The translations under genes were made by a program, and so were the position numbers. Shown one piece after another: positions 6,020 to 8,502 of a stretch of 8,502 nucleotides of DNA. The stretch covers positions 1 to 8,502 of the forward strand of contig QMVU01000038.1 in assembly GCA_003661265.1 (NCBI GenBank). The letters are read 5' to 3'. The notes under the pieces are model-generated. The model was not told the origin of the DNA and did no database searches. It worked only from the letters and a program-made list of their open reading frames with translations. How positions within the stretch are numbered: position 1 is the stretch's first letter; the number at the start of each line of letters is the position of its first letter. This DNA is from Thermoproteota archaeon (GTDB lineage Archaea > Korarchaeota > Korarchaeia > Korarchaeales > Korarchaeaceae).

Positions 6020-6760
6020 ATGACTGCCGAAATACGTAGGGAGTATCCAGAATTCCCTATCGTTGGAGTGGGTGGGGTAGTACTAAGGGATAACATGATC
6101 TTGTTGGTCAAGAGACGCAATCCTCCAGGAAAAGGCCTATGGGCAATTCCTGGTGGAATCTTAAGGCTTGGAGAAACGTTAATGGAAGCTGTTAAGAGGG
6201 AAGTGAGGGAAGAATGTGGAATAAGGGTGGAGCCCATCAGTTTGATGAAAGTCTTCGATGTTATAGAGAGGGATGAGAAGGGCAAGATAAGGTTTCACTA
6301 CGTCATAGTGGATTATCTCTGTAAAGTCGATGGCGAAGAGGATATTAGGCCTGGAGATGATGTGGAGGAAGTTAAATGGGTGCTCCTCGATGAAGCCCTT
6401 AATCTCAGCCTGACTGAAGGCACTAGATCGCTGATAGAGGATCTCAGAAGGAGGTTGTTGGTTGTCAGGAACTCAGACATAGAGAAAGTGTTATTTGGGG
6501 CTCCAAGAGGACACAAACACTTGAGAGGGCTTATATTCTTAAGGAACGGCATTGTTTTAGTTTTCCAGCAAGCAGCTCTTGAGAACATCGCCCGTGGTGT
6601 AATCAGCTTGATTACACACCCAAAGAGAAAGGCCCTGAGTCTTAGATCAGTTAGGTTAGAGGATAGAAAGGAAGGTTATGCTGAATACCAACTCATTGAG
6701 GAAGATGTAGCAGAAGAAGACATTATAAAGGAGATAACCCTCCTGCTCAGTGATAAATAG
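6020..6760 (+). CDS. Nudix hydrolase with an additional unrecognised C-terminal domain
   Basis: Nudix enzymes hydrolyse nucleoside diphosphates linked to another group, such as ADP-ribose, NADH or oxidised nucleotides. The Nudix box is perfect at residues 46-68 (numbered from 6020): G-x5-E-x7-R-E-V-x-E-E-x-G-I, with Glu61, Glu64 and Glu65 as probable metal ligands. The upstream strand VGVGGVVLRDN and LLVKRRNPPGKGLWAIPGG are typical of ADP-ribose-pyrophosphatase-like members, though substrate cannot be read from this. The Nudix fold should end near residue 147; residues 148-246 form an extra domain with RGHKHLRGLIFL, FQQAALENIARGVI, THPKRKAL and KEGYAEYQL, which I do not recognise. I chose ATG 6020 because of the ribosome-binding sequence before it; ATG 6002 would overlap the nitrilase stop (ATGA), and ATG 5960 would add residues outside the conserved fold. 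Confidence 0.88.
   Translation: MTAEIRREYPEFPIVGVGGVVLRDNMILLVKRRNPPGKGLWAIPGGILRLGETLMEAVKREVREECGIRVEPISLMKVFDVIERDEKGKIRFHYVIVDYLCKVDGEEDIRPGDDVEEVKWVLLDEALNLSLTEGTRSLIEDLRRRLLVVRNSDIEKVLFGAPRGHKHLRGLIFLRNGIVLVFQQAALENIARGVISLITHPKRKALSLRSVRLEDRKEGYAEYQLIEEDVAEEDIIKEITLLLSDK
6597..6617. repeat. Perfect 9-base inverted repeat inside the Nudix gene
   Basis: GTGTAATCA and its exact reverse complement TGATTACAC flank a 3-base GCT loop. It lies in the part coding for the unrecognised C-terminal domain (GVISLITH). It could form a hairpin in RNA or be a two-fold protein site. No T-run follows, so it is not a classic terminator. Confidence 0.6.
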
Positions 6761-6766
6761 CAAACC

Positions 6767-6801
6767 TATAAGCTCCTCACTCTAATTAAGAGAAGAGAGG
6801 T
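6767..6801 (+). promoter_or_regulatory. Candidate promoter and ribosome-binding sequence of the helicase gene
   Basis: The 43-base spacer after the Nudix stop holds TATAAG at 6767-6772, about 34 bases before the helicase ATG, preceded by CAAACC, which could serve as the factor-B recognition side. GAGAGGT at 6795-6801 lies directly before the ATG at 6804. A start of transcription near 6795 would give a very short leader. Read-through from the Nudix gene is also possible. Confidence 0.45.
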
Positions 6802-6803
6802 AA

Positions 6804-8502
6804 ATGCGCTCTCTCGCTAGGGGCTTACGTCTTTCCTCAACACGCGAACTACTTGATAAGGTAGGAGATGAGAGAATCCTCTCCTTTCTAAGGGAGCTTG
6901 AGGAGAGAAGCACGATTAACGTAGGGACTTTCAGACTCAATAGATTAGCAGCAATCATGTACTACAATGCGATCCCACCAAAGCACAGGGAGATTCGTCT
7001 TCATCCCCGCGTAAAGGAGATATTAAGGGAGAGAAACCTTCTTCCCCTCTTCACTCACCAATCCGAGGGCATTAGTCTGATAAGGGAGGGGAAGAACGTC
7101 ATCGTCGCAACGCCAGCAGCCAGTGGGAAGTCATTAGTCTATTTGATCCCAATCTTGGAGAGTTTTATCGAGGACTCCAGGGCTAAAGCCTTGTATCTTG
7201 CTCCAACTAAGGCTTTAGAGAGGGATCAGCTTATCAAGATAGTAGAACTTACAAGGTCGCTTGAAGGTTTCGGAGCCGCCGCCTATGATGGAGGAACTCC
7301 CGCTAAGGAAAGGGCTGAGATTAGAAGGAATCCTCCCACGCTCCTCTTGACAAATCCAGACATGTTGCATTATGGAATTCTACCCAACCATAGGAAGTGG
7401 AGTTCTTTCTTCTCGAACCTCAAGTTCATAGTCTTAGATGAGATTCACGAATACAGGGGAATTTTTGGAGCTCACGTGGCCAACATCTTGAGGAGGACAA
7501 AACGGCTTGCTAATATGTACGGATCAAATCCCGTCTTCATTGCAGCCTCCGCTACTATCGCAAACCCGAAAGAGCATGCAGAAAGGCTGGTTGGCGAGGA
7601 ATTTGAAGTGATTCAGGAGAACGGCTCTCCAAAACCAGCAAAAGTCGTTCTTCTCTGGAATCCTGTCCCTATCTTTGATCCATATAACGATGCGGAACGT
7701 CTTTTCATAGGAGCCATCTCTGCAGGCTTAAAGACAATTGCGTTTTGTAAATCAAGGAGAGTTGTAGAGATCATGACCAGAAACATCAAGAGACATCTTC
7801 TCAGGATTGGTAAGGAGGATCTCCTGAGGAAGGTCGCCTCTTATAGGTCGGGATACTTGCCAGAGGAGAGGAGAAGGATTGAAAGGATGCTCTTCTCTGG
7901 AGAGCTGATAGGAGTCGTGGCGACAAGCGCATTAGAGCTTGGAATAGACGTAGGAGAGCTTGATTGCTGTATTCTGGTAGGATATCCGGGCTCAAGGATT
8001 AGCACATTACAGAGGGCAGGAAGAGTCGGAAGGAGGGTTGGGAAGATCGGCATTATCATAATGGTTGCTTTAGAAGACGCTCTTGACCAATACTTCGTGA
8101 AAAACCCAGAAGAACTCTTTTCTGGGGAGGTCGAGAGGGCCTTCGTGAATCCTGAGAACGAAAGGCTGCTCCCAAAACACGTATTGTGTGCATCATCAGA
8201 ATTACCTGTCAGAGAAGGAGATTCTGCCTACTTAGGAAGTAAATTGAAAGAGATCTTAGAAAATTTGGAGAAAGGCAATCAGGTGAGGAGAACTGCTTTT
8301 GGTTACATCTCGTTAGTTAGTAGACCCCATGCAAAAGTTAGGATAAGATCCATAGAGGAACCTTTCACTCTTATCAACGTTGATGGCGGAAAAGAGATAG
8401 GTTACGTGGATGGAGCGAGGGTTTTCAGGGAATGCTATCCTGGGGCCGTTTACTTACACATGGACAGGGCATACCTAGTCGTGGGTCTAGATATCAAGAA
8501 CA
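6804..8502 (+). CDS. Superfamily 2 DEXH helicase, Hrq1/YprA (MrfA)-like, 3' end outside window
   Basis: The frame is open from ATG 6804 to the window end (566 complete codons). Motifs in order: FTHQSEGISLI; Walker A TPAASGKS (103-110, Lys109; most relatives have TPTASGKS); APTKALERDQL; TNPDMLH; Walker B DEIH (212-215) followed by YRGIFGAHVANILRR; SAT (249-251); a motif IV region KTIAFCKSRRVVE; TSALELGIDVGELD; and QRAGRVGRR (403-411). DEIH followed by YRG-x-FG-x-HVA is typical of the Hrq1/YprA group, 3'-5' DNA helicases; Bacillus MrfA acts in mitomycin-type crosslink repair and yeast Hrq1 is RecQ4-like. The winged-helix region beyond it ends with the expected GYVDGARVFRECYPGAVYLH stretch. The C-terminal four-cysteine zinc domain (DUF1998) should follow beyond the window. 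A DNA-repair role is inferred from the family. Confidence 0.92.
   Translation, partial: MRSLARGLRLSSTRELLDKVGDERILSFLRELEERSTINVGTFRLNRLAAIMYYNAIPPKHREIRLHPRVKEILRERNLLPLFTHQSEGISLIREGKNVIVATPAASGKSLVYLIPILESFIEDSRAKALYLAPTKALERDQLIKIVELTRSLEGFGAAAYDGGTPAKERAEIRRNPPTLLLTNPDMLHYGILPNHRKWSSFFSNLKFIVLDEIHEYRGIFGAHVANILRRTKRLANMYGSNPVFIAASATIANPKEHAERLVGEEFEVIQENGSPKPAKVVLLWNPVPIFDPYNDAERLFIGAISAGLKTIAFCKSRRVVEIMTRNIKRHLLRIGKEDLLRKVASYRSGYLPEERRRIERMLFSGELIGVVATSALELGIDVGELDCCILVGYPGSRISTLQRAGRVGRRVGKIGIIIMVALEDALDQYFVKNPEELFSGEVERAFVNPENERLLPKHVLCASSELPVREGDSAYLGSKLKEILENLEKGNQVRRTAFGYISLVSRPHAKVRIRSIEEPFTLINVDGGKEIGYVDGARVFRECYPGAVYLHMDRAYLVVGLDIKN

Noticed and set aside
5824..6285. 153-codon open frame on the minus strand across the nitrilase/Nudix junction
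   Set aside because: It lies opposite two well-supported genes, is rich in Ser/Leu/Pro as antisense frames are, and shows no recognisable motif.
1..8502. Search for tRNA/rRNA genes, CRISPR arrays, insertion sequences, toxin-antitoxin or defence genes
   Set aside because: No cloverleaf, spaced direct repeats, transposase or terminal repeats were seen; the PIN domain belongs to a large housekeeping-type ATPase, not a VapC toxin, and the helicase family fits DNA repair.

Overview
The window looks like a gene-dense archaeal chromosome segment, probably from a thermophile. It carries archaeal/eukaryotic-type information genes: Pus10, ribosomal protein L21e and RNA polymerase subunit F (Rpb4-like). 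It also has archaea-specific families: DUF655, isopentenyl phosphate kinase, a PIN-ATPase-KH protein and NadM. Arginine is mostly AGG/AGA and ATA is a common isoleucine codon, as in hyperthermophilic archaea. Several starts lack a Shine-Dalgarno sequence and sit about 25-30 bases from an AT-rich box, which suggests leaderless transcripts. I cannot name the species; a deep-branching Thermoproteota/Korarchaeota-like lineage is only a guess.

Layout. (1) Bases 1-2184, plus strand: a tight information-processing operon of pus10 (5'-truncated by the window edge), rpl21e, rpoF and a DUF655 gene, joined by overlaps of 8 and 4 bases and then a 3-base gap. (2) Bases 2173-2958, minus strand: isopentenyl phosphate kinase, the penultimate step of the archaeal alternative mevalonate route, convergent with and overlapping DUF655 by 12 bases. 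(3) Bases 3014-4588, plus: a PINA-type PIN/ATPase/KH protein, divergent from the kinase across a 55-base spacer with one shared AT-rich promoter-like core. (4) Bases 4583-5125, minus: NMN adenylyltransferase (NadM), convergent with PINA and overlapping it by 6 bases. (5) Bases 5199-6760, plus: a carbon-nitrogen hydrolase followed by a Nudix hydrolase that carries an extra C-terminal domain I do not recognise. (6) From 6804 to the window end, plus: an Hrq1/YprA (MrfA)-type superfamily 2 helicase, cut by the window edge. There is no gene-free stretch above 80 bases, and no tRNA, rRNA, CRISPR array or insertion sequence was seen.

How the genes fit together. The first block serves rRNA/tRNA modification, translation and transcription. 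NadM, the nitrilase-like enzyme and the Nudix protein form a divergent cluster that could serve NAD or nucleotide metabolism and damage clean-up; that is inference from position. PINA and the Hrq1-like helicase are both nucleic-acid ATPases, probably for DNA repair. The points most worth a second look are the PIN domain of the PINA protein, which seems to have lost most of its metal-binding acidic residues, the unrecognised 99-residue domain on the Nudix protein, and the compact two-way promoter at 2959-3013. I found no clearly new multi-gene system.
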